From Phaeoceros laevis (Eukaryota; Anthocerotophyta; Anthocerotopsida; Notothyladales), in NCBI GenBank assembly GCA_049999765.1, contig JBNGIQ010009412.1:1-64000 (forward strand): a DNA stretch of 64,000 nucleotides. Direction: 5' to 3'. The position numbers and the translations under genes were made by a program. The notes under the pieces are model-generated. The model was not told the origin of the DNA, ran no database searches, and was given only the letters and a program-made list of their open reading frames with translations. Of the stretch, positions 1-9,378 are shown piece by piece (positions within the stretch are counted from its first letter, which is position 1; the number at the start of each line of letters is the position of its first letter).

Positions 1-562
1 ACTGAACCTGCTGGTTGTTCCAGATAAATAGAAAACTGGCAAGGGACTCATGGGTTCCGACACGGTAGCAGCTACGCTGTTGGACAGGAGATCCTCAGGA
101 TGAACACTGAGCTGAGCATCTGGATGAACAGCGATTCCTACTACTCAGCCTTGCTTCTAGCCCTGGAGCCTTCAGAGTCCTTGTTGGCAGAAAACCACAG
201 CCACACTGCTCGTCCTTGGTAGCCGTGTGCCATCTTAGGTTCCCCCTCTGCTGTTAAGGTCATTGCCATTAGACGTTGCTCAGCAGCAGGCATCTGCAGC
301 ACAGAAGCTGGCATCTGTGCTAGCCCCATGTCTGCACCCCAAAACAACTCCACTGGAGCTGAAAACCCCTGTGCTCATACATGGACCAGCAGGTCAATGA
401 TTCCCTGATGATTTTTGGTTCTTCATGGCAAAGAATTTTGGGAGCTGATGTTGGGTTCCATGCGGGACTGCTTAGAATCTATTGACATAGTGTAACCAAG
501 TTTTCTCATCTGCCGCTTATTGCTCCTGTGCTGAAGTCAACTCTTCTGTGTTCGCATGACAG

Positions 563-1212
563 GTGCTGGAAAGCGCTTAGTCACAAGACAGGCAGCGGAG
601 CTCCTAGGCATCCATGTTGTGGAGTACAACTGCCATGAACTCTTTGGAGTTGCAGATGGTAAGCAGCTGCAGCTATTTCAATTACATTTAAAGTTACTCG
701 GAGGTATGAAGAGATGAGCGGATGACATCTGGTGANNNNNNNNNNNNNNNNNNNNNNNNNNNNNNNNNNNNNNNNNNNNNNNNNNNNNNNNNNNNNNNNN
801 NNNNNNNNNNNNNNNNNNNNNNNNNNNNNNNNNNNCCTGTCTCTCGAGTTGCTTTTACTCGAAGAGACATCCATAATTACTTGCAAACATTAACTAAAGA
901 TGTGACGGAAGATGTGACGGTGATGTTCAGGCAGCTCCTTACCCTTGAAGGAGGACATCCTCTTCATTCAAAAAGGTATTTTGCAGTGGTTGGTGTGGCC
1001 AAGAATGGGCGAGTTCGTGGGCAACTACATGTGTTAACGGGGATTTCTTGCCTGGGTGATTCCAGCAGTTGAACATATTATTTTCTTGTGCCGCCCAGAC
1101 CTATACAGCTGAGCAAGTGCAGCCACGAGAAGGACTAGTCCTGTTGGTTGCAGCTTCTAAAGACACAGAATGTCTATCACCCCCTCTCCGGCCTTGTTTT
1201 GCCCATGAGAAT
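563..1212 (+). pseudogene. PEX6: PEX6-like peroxisomal AAA ATPase, fragmentary
   Basis: Two exon-sized segments resemble plant PEX6, the AAA+ ATPase that recycles the PEX5 receptor at the peroxisome. Segment 563-658 follows a cag acceptor, ends at a gtaagc donor, and encodes a degenerate Walker A (GAGKR) followed by LGIHVVEYNCHELF, as in the first ATPase domain of plant PEX6. Segment about 1109-1212 encodes GLVLLVAASKDTE...LSPPLRPCFAHE, matching the PEX6 stretch where the ATPase reaches its arginine-finger region (usually RRCF; here PCF). A 100-N gap at 736-835 separates them. After FAHE the expected continuation is not found in any frame, and the exons upstream of 563 could not be identified. 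It may be a decayed copy, or a real gene broken by the gap and misassembly. Family identity is fairly sure; gene integrity is not. Confidence 0.5.
736..835. other. Assembly gap (100 N)
   Basis: A run of exactly 100 N lies inside the PEX6-like locus. The round length suggests a gap of unknown size, so exons may be missing. Confidence 0.99.
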
Positions 1213-2146
1213 TGCTCCAAGAATTCGCCTTCCAGGGCTGCACCTCTCGATCCGTGTGTTCGTCCTGCTAGGCTAGGTAGGAGCTGGCACAAATTAGCTA
1301 TGCTTATGTTCTTCACTGTCTCTCTGGCCCTGTTGCAGACCTTAGAGGCAGGGTGTACCCAGATGGCTATGGAGGAGTTCTCGGAAATCAGTGTTTTATA
1401 CCACCTGAAAATTCAGATGAGCATCTTAAACTTGGCTTCTGGATCAATTGGGAGAGATCCTGCTAAGAAGTCTCTGGCTGCAGAATTTAGTGCATGGTCT
1501 ACATCCTCAAGTGGGTAGCATCTGAAAGGAGTGTCATTCTTTTGTTTCTCGTTCTCAATGAGTAAGCTCTTTGATCTGTCTATCATTCATTCATTGAACT
1601 GGTGACAAGATCTGGTCACTTCGTCTCATCTGGCTTCCGAGATAAGAGTTTCACATGGCGTCTGAGGGTTTACTTTCTTGGTCTCCTCTCCGCTTGCTCC
1701 CAACTCCCGGCAGGGCAATGCCTCCGCTTATGGGGGGGAACCTGATGAGTCGCACTGGCCTGGACTTATCCCTTCATCGCCGTTCCTTCCTCGAGCAAAC
1801 CCAGAGGGTTGCTCCACAGGGGTTTCTCACTCGAGCAAACACTCCGCCCCCACACGGTATGGGTTTGTAGGAAATGGCGATCTCTGCTACTGGGCCTGTA
1901 TCTGTTACAGAGCCAAAAGACGCCGAACAAGTGCAGGATCAAAGCAACACAGGCTGGAAGCACAAAACTCATGATGGTATGAGCGATATAGAGCACCTTC
2001 AGCCTCTGAATCTTGCAAAATAACGGCCAGCACTGTGCGTTCAAGACGCAATGCTGAACAGGAGTAGCGGTGGACTCAAATGGGAGCCATGCTCGGTCAA
2101 ACACGAGTTGACCAGCGGCCATAGCCAAGAACCCTCGCACCATAGC
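1213..2146. other. No gene identified
   Basis: Short open frames occur, but none has a recognisable domain or a convincing exon structure. A stretch at about 1338-1440 (+) follows a polypyrimidine-cag acceptor-like site and reads DLRGRVYPDGYGGVLG in one frame, so it could be an exon of the broken upstream gene. I do not recognise it. Confidence 0.4.
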
Positions 2147-2470
2147 CTAGTCAGAGAAGCCGCTAGAGAGAGAAGCCGCTCCGCTAAGCTTGTGAAATGT
2201 GCCAGTGCTTGTGGATGTCTTGCGATAGTAGCCAGGATCAGAGGTCTTGGTCACAACGTCGCCAAGGGCCTGAATGATGGCGTACTGTTGGAAGACGTTT
2301 GACACGACTGCGCCGTTGCAGACAAGGGTGTTCTTCAGCACCGCCGTGTCTTGTGCGTCCACCACGCGCCACAGTCGTGCACTCATCAGCGCAAGCGTCA
2401 TCGTCACAACCAGAAACTTACATATGTTGCTCCCGCCCATGGCCATGACGCACGATCGCGAGCTCCTCAA
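2050..2470 (-). pseudogene. Secreted Gnk2/DUF26-like protein, apparently degenerate
   Basis: The frame starting at 2470 encodes about 107 residues. It opens with a hydrophobic segment (KFLVVTMTLALMSARLW, then VVDAQD) that reads as a signal peptide. Next comes LVCNGAVVSNVFQ...ALGDVVTKTSDPGYY, which resembles the start of Gnk2-homologous (ginkbilobin/DUF26) domains: a Cys-Asn start, a helix, then T-x-x-GYY. The frame stops at 2147. In another frame just beyond (about 2135-2070) GQLVFDRAWLPFES resembles the end of a Gnk2 domain. The two cysteines of the central C-x2-C block are not visible. I infer a frameshifted or truncated Gnk2-like gene; an intron joining the halves is the alternative. It sits in a local cluster of secreted-protein genes. 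Confidence 0.35.
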
Positions 2471-2536
2471 TTATCTCACCAGGACTCACGCTCCGATCGA
2501 CGCGAGCCTCAATTATCTCACCAGGACTCACGCTCC
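2466..2536. repeat. Short tandem duplication, 42-bp period
   Basis: A 29-bp segment beginning ctcaattatctcaccagg occurs at 2466 and again at 2508, separated by gatcgacgcgagc. It lies at the start of the Gnk2-like locus. Confidence 0.85.
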
Positions 2537-2539
2537 TAG

Positions 2540-3700
2540 AGTTTGGGAAAAATCTGAAGTGTTTCTGACTTTTCGATGGATCAGCATGAGTCCTTGGACG
2601 GTGAGGTGCCATCTGGATCATCCTCCTCTCTTTCCTGAAAAGAAATTTAATGCGTTCCTCACATTCCGATAGATCACTTGGGCAGGGAGGTGCCAGGCCA
2701 TCCTTTCAAAAGCTCTGAAAGCCGAAGTTGAAGGACGGAAACCTGACAAACGTTTCCAATACGCAACGAATAGGCAAGCACCTGATTTCTCAGGACCGCA
2801 GTTGTAGGTACGATATCCAGCGTCTATAGTTTTCCATGGCACCTCGTGTGATATCTGTGCTTCATCAGCACAGTAGTTTGCCCTTACACACTGGCCACAC
2901 TTTCCTTCATATAATATCTACTTTTCTCGCGATTTCACCACCTGCCACAATTCGGTGCAGCGATTGTTTGAATTGAAAGGAGGACCACATACATTTCGCA
3001 ATCGTGAGACAAGCAAGCTAAAAGATGGGCTTGATTTCCACATTGATGGATGTCGATGGGGAAGCTCAAGTTAGGTAGATACCTGGTACGCAATCGGGGC
3101 GCTAGTAGGGCTGTAGCTGGAAATCAGCAGGAAAAGAAGCAGCAGGAGAGCATCAAACATGTGAGGTACAGTCATAGTGTTCGCCATCTTCGAAACTAGT
3201 ATGAACTTCTACAATAGTCTATCTTGTGACAGCTGATATGGTAGCCGTGCCGTCGGCCTGTCCGAAGAAGAAGAAGCTGCTTGACGGGCTGGAGCTTCAG
3301 AACTTAGATGTCCAGACATCTGGTGAAAACAAAGACAAAAAGAATGTAGATATCCTCTAGTAAAAAGAAAAAGTGTAGCTCCATTATGACGAAGGGACAT
3401 GGAATACAGTAACTACAGCCCCCTGCTGGCTACGGTACTGCAACAACCATGTTCTTCTTTCAGCTTAAAATCAGGCGCGCCTTATATTGCCATGTTCTTC
3501 TTTCAGCTTAAAATCAGGCGCGCCTTATATTGCCTATGAGAAACATGCGTGCCTCTCAAGATTACAGTTGGCTTCGTGCTGCACTTTCATGAAAGAGAGG
3601 AGGCATGATCTGGCACCTCCCCGTCCAAGGATTGAAGGATCCATGCTGATCCGTCGAAATGTCAGGAGTCAGGAACACTTTACATTTCCTTATTCCCAAC
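2540..3700. repeat. Inverted repeat pair about 0.9 kb apart
   Basis: The reverse complement of about 2545-2640 resembles 3595-3690. Both contain ggcacctc-c-ccgtccaagga followed by catgctgatcc(a/g)tcgaaa and then a T-rich tail. A further partial copy of the same motif lies at about 2640-2705. The identity is imperfect, roughly 80-85 percent by eye. The arrangement suggests an old foldback or MITE-type element. The interior (2710-3580) has no recognisable gene. Confidence 0.5.
3448..3533. repeat. Perfect 43-bp tandem duplication
   Basis: Two identical adjacent 43-bp copies beginning catgttcttctttcagc and containing the AscI-like site ggcgcgcc lie at 3448-3490 and 3491-3533. The identity implies a recent duplication or an assembly overlap artefact. 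Confidence 0.9.
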
Positions 3701-4880
3701 CACTCCTGGGTCCCAACTAGCTATCTTTTTCATGAGTGCACATGCCACCGCCAACAGGTTGGGGAGCAGCACCACTCATGAATCTGTGTGACCTGAAAAG
3801 CTTTTGGAACTTTGTCCTTCGACAGCACAACTTTACAGTTGTCTTGCTAAATAATTACTCAAGATTGCAGCTGAACATGTATATTCAGCGTGTGAACTTC
3901 TACCGGCACAACCTGAAGTTCCTCAACATAGACATACACACATGTATAATATTGTGTATGCGCGGATGCACCAGTCTGTTGAGCCTATAGTTCAGAACTG
4001 AAGGATCCACATATATCTGTAAAATAGACGGTGTGTCCTGCTACAATTTGCCAGGAATTTGAAGTATCATGTGGAATGCTGTATTCACGTGGATACTAGT
4101 AGTGGCACAGGTTCAAGTTTGCAATTGTCTTGTTTCGACTTGCAGGGCTCACAACTTGGCCCATAACCGTCAGCAGTGCATTCCGTGAGTTCACACCCTC
4201 AGAAAAAATGTGCTCATCATGATGCTGCCCACACTTTCACCTTTGAGTATGGGCTTAAGCCCTTGAGCCCATGTTGGGGCCCTACGTTTCCAAAATGTCA
4301 CTGGACAAACTGTGAGTAGTTATCAAGTGCTGAAAAGAATCGAAACGGCAGCAAAAGGTTGTCCAGCTCCTGTTGTCCTCAAACGGTGCTTCCAGCCGAC
4401 TCGTGAATGCAAGTACCCCAGCCTTGTGCTAGACCCAGCCTGTGCAGGTGTCGTAGTGTCTGTATGAGGTTGGACAATCCATGACACTACATTTCTCAAA
4501 TTTCACAACACAGACTTTTTTCATTAATTACGTCATCTGGGTCCAGCAAAGTTGTGCTGATTTCAAAGTGACGGAAGCCTTGGAAGCTTGTTCTGGTTCC
4601 TCAACTTGAAGCTATGTTGAAACAGCAGTCCAAGGTACACCAGATCCTCATTGGCTCACTTTTTTCCTGATGTAGAAATGGGGGATGGTTTTCAGTCAGA
4701 GCTGGCTTTCACGTACCTAAAGGTGAGTTAGCAGCGATTTTCCAGGCATGACTGCAAATCATGGTGACAAACATAGATATGACAATTGCAATAGACTTGT
4801 ATTAATCAATTGCTGGACATTCGTTTTACAAACTTGTCCGAACCAAGCTCCCACTCGGGCCTCGTGGATCAAGCTTATAA
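3700..4880. other. No gene identified
   Basis: I see only short frames without domain signals or exon structure. The region separates the foldback-like repeat from the KP4-like gene. Confidence 0.5.
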
Positions 4881-4884
4881 CTAA

Positions 4885-5307
4885 TCAGAAGAGGATGAGC
4901 CTGACAGTCCAGGGTCCACTATGTCCTCTACCGACGTCAGTCGAGATGTCGGTCACTTGTCCTCCCACTTTAGTCCCACCATATGAGCTATCAGCGCACT
5001 GGTCGATGAGATCGTAAACATATGTGGTTAAATCCCGCCCGCGCAAGCAAGCGGTGTCGCCGCAAATGCCGACCTTGGCTCCTCCAACTGTTATCAACGT
5101 TTTGCAGTGGGAGGCCACAGGATTGTTCTGGCAGAACAGGTCGTCTCCGTCAAGGTGCGAAGTAGCGTCGATTGCTTCGTTCAGGTCGGGACTGGCAGCG
5201 CTGGTCTCGCACTTGATGGTTCCACCGCTAGCACCGTTTGCAAGCGCCACCATCTGCAATGCGCACACCAGCTGCAGCAGCGCCACCAGCGCTAGCACCC
5301 TCTTCAT
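4885..5307 (-). CDS. KP4-like secreted cysteine-rich protein
   Basis: A single-exon frame of 140 residues. Residues 1 to about 25 form a signal peptide (MKRVLALVALLQLVCALQMV...). The mature part holds six cysteines, two of them in a GICGDTACLRG block. It is followed by a helix (DLTTYVYDLIDQCADSSYGG) and a closing strand (WTVRLI). This order of CG-x2-C, helix with Cys, a GG turn, then a beta strand is that of the KP4 killer-protein family (SMK/KP4 fold), known from fungi and also reported in mosses. Fungal KP4 has more cysteines, so the plant form is reduced. The likely role is extracellular, in defence or antifungal activity, or in interaction with microbes; this is inferred from family only. 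Neighbours are a Gnk2-like fragment and two other small secreted proteins. A different small Cys-rich secreted family remains possible. Confidence 0.55.
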   Translation of the reverse strand: MKRVLALVALLQLVCALQMVALANGASGGTIKCETSAASPDLNEAIDATSHLDGDDLFCQNNPVASHCKTLITVGGAKVGICGDTACLRGRDLTTYVYDLIDQCADSSYGGTKVGGQVTDISTDVGRGHSGPWTVRLILF

Positions 5308-5811
5308 CTTTCATGTATCGCAATGTCTGTCTTTGGGCTCCCATCGGAGCAGCTTGCTGCTCAAAGGGGCCCATCAATTGCAACATGCATGTTTCAGAAC
5401 GGCCACCAAGCTTTAGAAACTCCGTCAAGAGCCCTGGCAATCCGAACTGAGTGCTCCTGTGCTCACCATAGGACCCAATGCGGCAGGGTACCAAATCGAG
5501 CAAAGCAGACCCATAACCGGCCCTCTCATGGCCTTTCCAGCTGAGACGTGTACAGGTTTTCTCGGCTGCTAAATAAAGCATGCCGGCCTTTTGTCCAAAG
5601 TTTCAAAACTGCCAATTTGTGTAAACTGTTTTGACTAAATCGATCCCCTGCACCGTCCCAAACATGTTATGGCCATGGGGAACCAGGTCTCAAAAAACAA
5701 GACCCACAACCACCCGCCTCCAACATGTACAGGCCCCTTGGTCGCATCGCCACGTGTGTAGCTGGCTCCTGGAGGTCTACCAGCTGTAGTGCTCAGCTGG
5801 TGTGCACCATA
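5308..5811. other. Presumed promoter region of the KP4-like gene; no gene seen
   Basis: No coding frame with support. The segment lies immediately 5' of the minus-strand KP4-like gene and is probably its upstream region. No clear TATA box was assigned. Confidence 0.4.
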
Positions 5812-5875
5812 TATGTAGTAGTAGTAAGTCGATTATGGTGTTTAGCCGACTCCACATGGGAATCGAACACCTCGA
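5812..5875 (-). mobile_element. Putative tRNA-derived SINE, copy 1
   Basis: On the minus strand it reads ggtgttcgattccc, which matches a Pol III B box (GTTCGANTCC), then atgtggagtcggc, then cttactactactac. The same B-box, GTGGAGTCGG and TAC-tail order recurs at about 18.4, 20.3, 26.3 and 28.7 kb. An A box was not confidently located. Confidence 0.45.
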
Positions 5876-5942
5876 TGCTAGAGACATCAGTGCATGACTA
5901 GCTAGAGACATCAGTGCATCGGTTTCTCCGGCGGCCGACTAC

Positions 5943-5948
5943 TATAAA
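5943..5948 (+). promoter_or_regulatory. TATA box of first CEFN-type gene
   Basis: TATAAA lies about 170 bp before the start codon. The surrounding 40 bp (ctataaacttgtaggcagc) are conserved in the paralogous promoter at 12943, whose flanks have otherwise begun to diverge. Confidence 0.65.
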
Positions 5949-6114
5949 CTTGTAGGCAGCTGCCCGCCTCTTTCAAGAGAGTGCATTACGTACTTCCAAG
6001 GATCTCTAACTTTCCCAGCTGGTTGCGACTTCCTTGCATTGGTGTTCACACTGTCAGTCGCGAGAATATATTCAAGAATTGATCGCGAGCTCTCTCTCGA
6101 GAGAGAGAGCAGCC

Positions 6115-6783
6115 ATGGCCAGCCGAGGTGCAGCAGCTACTCTAGCTCTGCATCTGATGCTGGTGGCGGCGTTAACGTTGGCAGCTGCGACATTTCTGTC
6201 GACGGCGGAGGCCGGATGTTCCAAGTCGATGGCGCAGCAGGAAAGTAATACGACGAGGGGGAGGTTCCGGCACCCGGAAGGCGGCGAGGACGGGATCTAC
6301 ATGGGAAGCGTGGAGGTGGATGAGCATGGAGTGGAGCAGTATCGGGTCAAGTACCTGGGTCCAGGCAACGCCACGCTCGACGAGCACGGCAGATTATGGG
6401 CTGCCAACAACCTTAACGTCAGTCGACCAGGAGGCCTAGGACGGAAGCTGCTGCAGCAGAACTCGGGGGCGCATTGCGAGTTCAACCTTTTGGACCCCTT
6501 CGAGGTACTTGAGGCGGTCACCAAGGTAGCCAACTACTTCGGCTCTAACGGCGCCGCCATGCCGGGTCATGAATCGTGGTTTGCCGTAGAGGGGTGCACA
6601 GTCGCCTACATTTGCAATTTCAACGACGGCGAACATTTTACCAATTCAGACAGAATTTGGCAGGACAACTTGTATATTTCCGCGGTCTGCACTGTCTACT
6701 CCGCGGGCTACTTCTCCCGCCAGACCACGAAGAGCGCCAGCGGCCGCACCTACGCCGGCAATAATAATTTCTGCGAGGCTTAG
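6115..6783 (+). CDS. Small secreted protein, CEFN/GRTY family, paralog 1
   Basis: Encodes 222 residues in one exon. I chose the ATG at 6115, not the upstream in-frame one at 6034, because it begins a clean signal peptide (about 1-33, ending STAEA) and is the start conserved in the paralog at 13077. An acidic propeptide-like region (34-108) leads to GRKLLQ (109-114), a motif often found near the mature start in moss and lycophyte secreted proteins. The C-terminal domain carries Cys121, 161, 167, 192 and 220 in the motifs HCEFNLLDP, GCTVAYICN and ASGRTYAGNN. I do not recognise the family; a KP4, Hce2-like or other effector/defence fold is conceivable but unproven. The last two residues and the stop come from a small retroposed insertion. 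N-glycosylation sequons occur in the propeptide. Confidence 0.75.
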   Translation: MASRGAAATLALHLMLVAALTLAAATFLSTAEAGCSKSMAQQESNTTRGRFRHPEGGEDGIYMGSVEVDEHGVEQYRVKYLGPGNATLDEHGRLWAANNLNVSRPGGLGRKLLQQNSGAHCEFNLLDPFEVLEAVTKVANYFGSNGAAMPGHESWFAVEGCTVAYICNFNDGEHFTNSDRIWQDNLYISAVCTVYSAGYFSRQTTKSASGRTYAGNNNFCEA

Positions 6784-6922
6784 GGAGGTGACCGTTTTAG
6801 CTTCGATTCCGTTTTGCTTCGATTCAGAGCTTCGCCTCTGAGCCGCATGCTTGAAGCATTGCTTCAGCACAAGGTAAGCGTTGTCTCATTCTAAGCAGTG
6901 CCATTTCGCCAAAAAAAAAAAA
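6777..6922 (+). mobile_element. 146-bp poly(A)-tailed retroposed insertion with 7-bp target-site duplication
   Basis: The segment ends in 12 A residues (6911-6922) and is flanked by direct copies of tctgcga at 6770-6776 and 6923-6929. It is absent from the paralogous locus, where the corresponding sequence runs straight through at about 13725. It contains gcttcgattcag, a weak Pol III B-box resemblance. This fits non-autonomous retroposition of a short RNA by LINE machinery. It interrupts the 3' end of the CDS and supplies the new stop. Confidence 0.75.
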
Positions 6923-7139
6923 TCTGCGAAAGTTTTAGCTTTGGACAGGCCTCCCTCGAGGCCGCCTGGCTTTCCCCATCGGGGCCGGCATAACTACCAA
7001 GAATCTTGACGGTACCTGTAGACAGGCTGTGTCTATGAGGTCCCCACCCCTGTCCGGATATATTTCCAATTTACTATTTCCACGGGAAATCATTTTCCCA
7101 TATATTCCACATGTATCAGCGTTAGCTACATGTATAACT

Positions 7140-7678
7140 TATAAGTTCACATATTTTTGAACTGTAATATTTTTGTGATAAATATATTTCATCCCGTCTC
7201 AACACTGCTTTCTGTCCAACACTTGTAGTAAGATCCGTCATTTCATTCAGCTTCAAATCTCACTGGACCCGCCCACGGGTGCTCATGACTCCGAGTCTCT
7301 CTGCAGCACTTGTAAGTTTCCTCCCCGTTGCAAGCGGACCTTTTTCAAGGCGTCGTAAACCAGGCCTGGCAGGATTGATCGGAGGGGATTGCCTGCCTTT
7401 TGATGAGACCCTCAGGCTTATCGATCATCAGGATGAATGCCGGCAACTAACATCTCCTCCCTTTTACTAAGCCACATTATGATTATGCCATTACTTGGGA
7501 TTTTTTGGTTTTTTGACTTAATAAAATAAAGCGTACCTAATGCGGATGCTGTAGACCTACATGAAGGTAGAACACTGGCAGGCGTTGTAGCAGCCCTTCT
7601 CCCTACCTTCCTTCCTTCCTTGGTGCACACAGCGTATGAAGGAATGTGTTACGTGAAGATGCCTGTGTTCATGTGCAG
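7140..7678. other. Unit 1-specific sequence; no intact gene
   Basis: No supported gene. A short (CCTT)n microsatellite lies at 7604-7620. The segment precedes the O-methyltransferase remnant and may contain its decayed upstream exon, but I could not recognise one. Confidence 0.4.
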
Positions 7679-8013
7679 TGGATTCTTCACGACTGGAACG
7701 ACGAAAAGTGCATCCAGATTCTGAAAAACTGCTGTCCAGAAGGCTGTGCCGGAGGATGGGAAGGTTGCGGCCCCTGGTCAGTAGACCGACGAGCCACTCC
7801 GAGTATTAGACGCCGACATACTAATGCTTGCTCATACCAATGGCAAGGAAAGAACTGCTGCAGAGTGGCAAGCAATCCTTTCTGCTGCAGGGTGGGGCCG
7901 GGTTCATGAATTCGTCCCATTCCCTGGCGGCTTCTCCGGATCCATGATAGTCGAAGGACGCAAACGAGGAGCATTGTTAGCACGGCAAACCGGAGCCAGG
8001 GTTTTGGTGATTT
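7679..8013 (+). pseudogene. Caffeate/flavonoid-type O-methyltransferase remnant
   Basis: After a cag acceptor the sequence encodes WILHDWNDEKCIQILKNC, the conserved C-terminal exon start of plant SAM-dependent O-methyltransferases (COMT type, with the catalytic His of HDW). A frameshift follows at about 7740: another frame carries VPEDGKVAAPG, then a stop. The frame resumes as DILMLAHTNGKERTAAEW, the conserved block carrying the final active-site region, and ends soon after 8013. The frameshift, internal stop and missing N-terminal domain make this a pseudogene. It exists only in unit 1 of the tandem duplication, so it was inserted there or lost from unit 2. Confidence 0.7.
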
Positions 8014-9027
8014 AGCACCATGCTCCACGATTTGGTTTGGTGTGCTTCGCCTGCAGTGTGCATGAAAGTGCGGACCGAGACATGTCCTTCGTAGTGTTGT
8101 TGAGGTAGGCAACTCAATTTTTTGTCGGATGACTAGCTCAGTGCTTCTCAAACCGCCTCTTGCACATGGCATCGCCGTTGCACAATGGTTGGACCTGTTG
8201 TGCTTGTTGCAAAACTTAGAGTGACTTGATGAAAAGCTCCGCAAATTCATACCAGAACGAGGCAGCAAAGAACGAACAATCGAAACAGCGCTTGGAGCCA
8301 GCTGGAGAGCATGCAGACTGCAGCTTCTGCCAGGACCAATGCTCTGGACAAACTGTCTTCTCCATCTACACCCCGGAAATGGCTGTGAGCTGGCTCTGAA
8401 ACTCAGGTTTGGGTCACAGAACCATCAAGGAAAAACTACTGGCCTGCTTCTGGAGATGAGTGGTCGGTGTCTTCACCAGGTCCTACATAATGCCCTTCAC
8501 AAATGACAACCGAGGTCCCTCCTCTACTGCCGACCGCACAGGATTTTCGTGGACAGGGATCTGGAATTCGAGCGTGTATGCTCCAGTCCATCCGGTTGGA
8601 AAACCTAATGTTCAAGCTCATGACATCACTCATGAATCCAGCAGACCATGACAATCAAGAAAAGTTGAGAATGATGCTGCCAGTGGTTGAAATGTTAGTG
8701 AACTGCCGCTACCAACACAAGCTCAGAAAGTTCTCGAGCTGTGCCTCGTGTGGGGTGATTGACATCTGCTCCTAACCCTCCTTTGTCAAGGCACAAAAAA
8801 GGGCTCAAAGGCTTCCTCATAACCAGCTGCAGAATTTGAGGCATGGAATACAACTCCAACCAACAACCTGGAGACATGGACTTCTTCACCAAAGTCCAGC
8901 CGTGACAAGTTTTATGCTCACCCACAACGGTCGCAGCGTGAGTGTGATAATTGCCCTGTCGTTTTCAGCCGCTACAATGGTAGCGAGGGTGGAAGTGTTT
9001 TCTCGGTTCCTTTTCTGTCATGCACAG
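8014..9027. other. No gene identified
   Basis: Short frames only, with no motif support. The segment lies between O-methyltransferase and PPR debris and is absent from unit 2. Confidence 0.4.
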
Positions 9028-9378
9028 GTGATGACATGCGATTCAACTCAGCTTACTGACTTGTCTGCCTATGTGCTCATGGCCAATGCCTATGCAGATG
9101 CAGGTAGGTGGACTGATGTAGACAGGATTGAAACACGGAGAAGGGTAGCAGGAGCTAACAAGAAACCTGCAGTGGCGAGCATTCAGGTGAATAAGGAGGT
9201 ACACAGATTTCTAGTGGGGGAAAGGAGACAGGATATTGCGCTTAAGGTAGAGAGCTCGAATGCTCGTATGAAGCAGGAAGGAGGCCACGTACCTCACACA
9301 AAGTTGGTATTGACGCCACTGATTCAGAAGGACAAGGAACATGTTCTTTTGTGGGAAGATGTGGAAAGCACTCTCTAG
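9028..9378 (+). pseudogene. PPR protein C-terminal fragment (E/E+ motifs)
   Basis: After an acceptor-like cag, the frame encodes DLSAYVLMANAYADAGRW, then KKPAVASIQVNKEVHRFLVG, then MKQEGGHVPHTKLVL. This is the order of the last PPR motif, E and E+ motifs and the start of the DYW region in plant organellar RNA-editing PPR proteins. The HSEKLA block and zinc-binding DYW residues are missing because a stop occurs at 9376. No upstream PPR repeats are visible within 1 kb, so this is a detached fragment. Confidence 0.7.

Noticed and set aside
5812-5875. True tRNA gene
   Set aside because: A B-box-like motif is present but no acceptor stem, anticodon arm or cloverleaf can be drawn.
6034-6114. Upstream in-frame ATG for the first secreted protein
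   Set aside because: It would bury the signal peptide, and the paralog starts at the equivalent of 6115.
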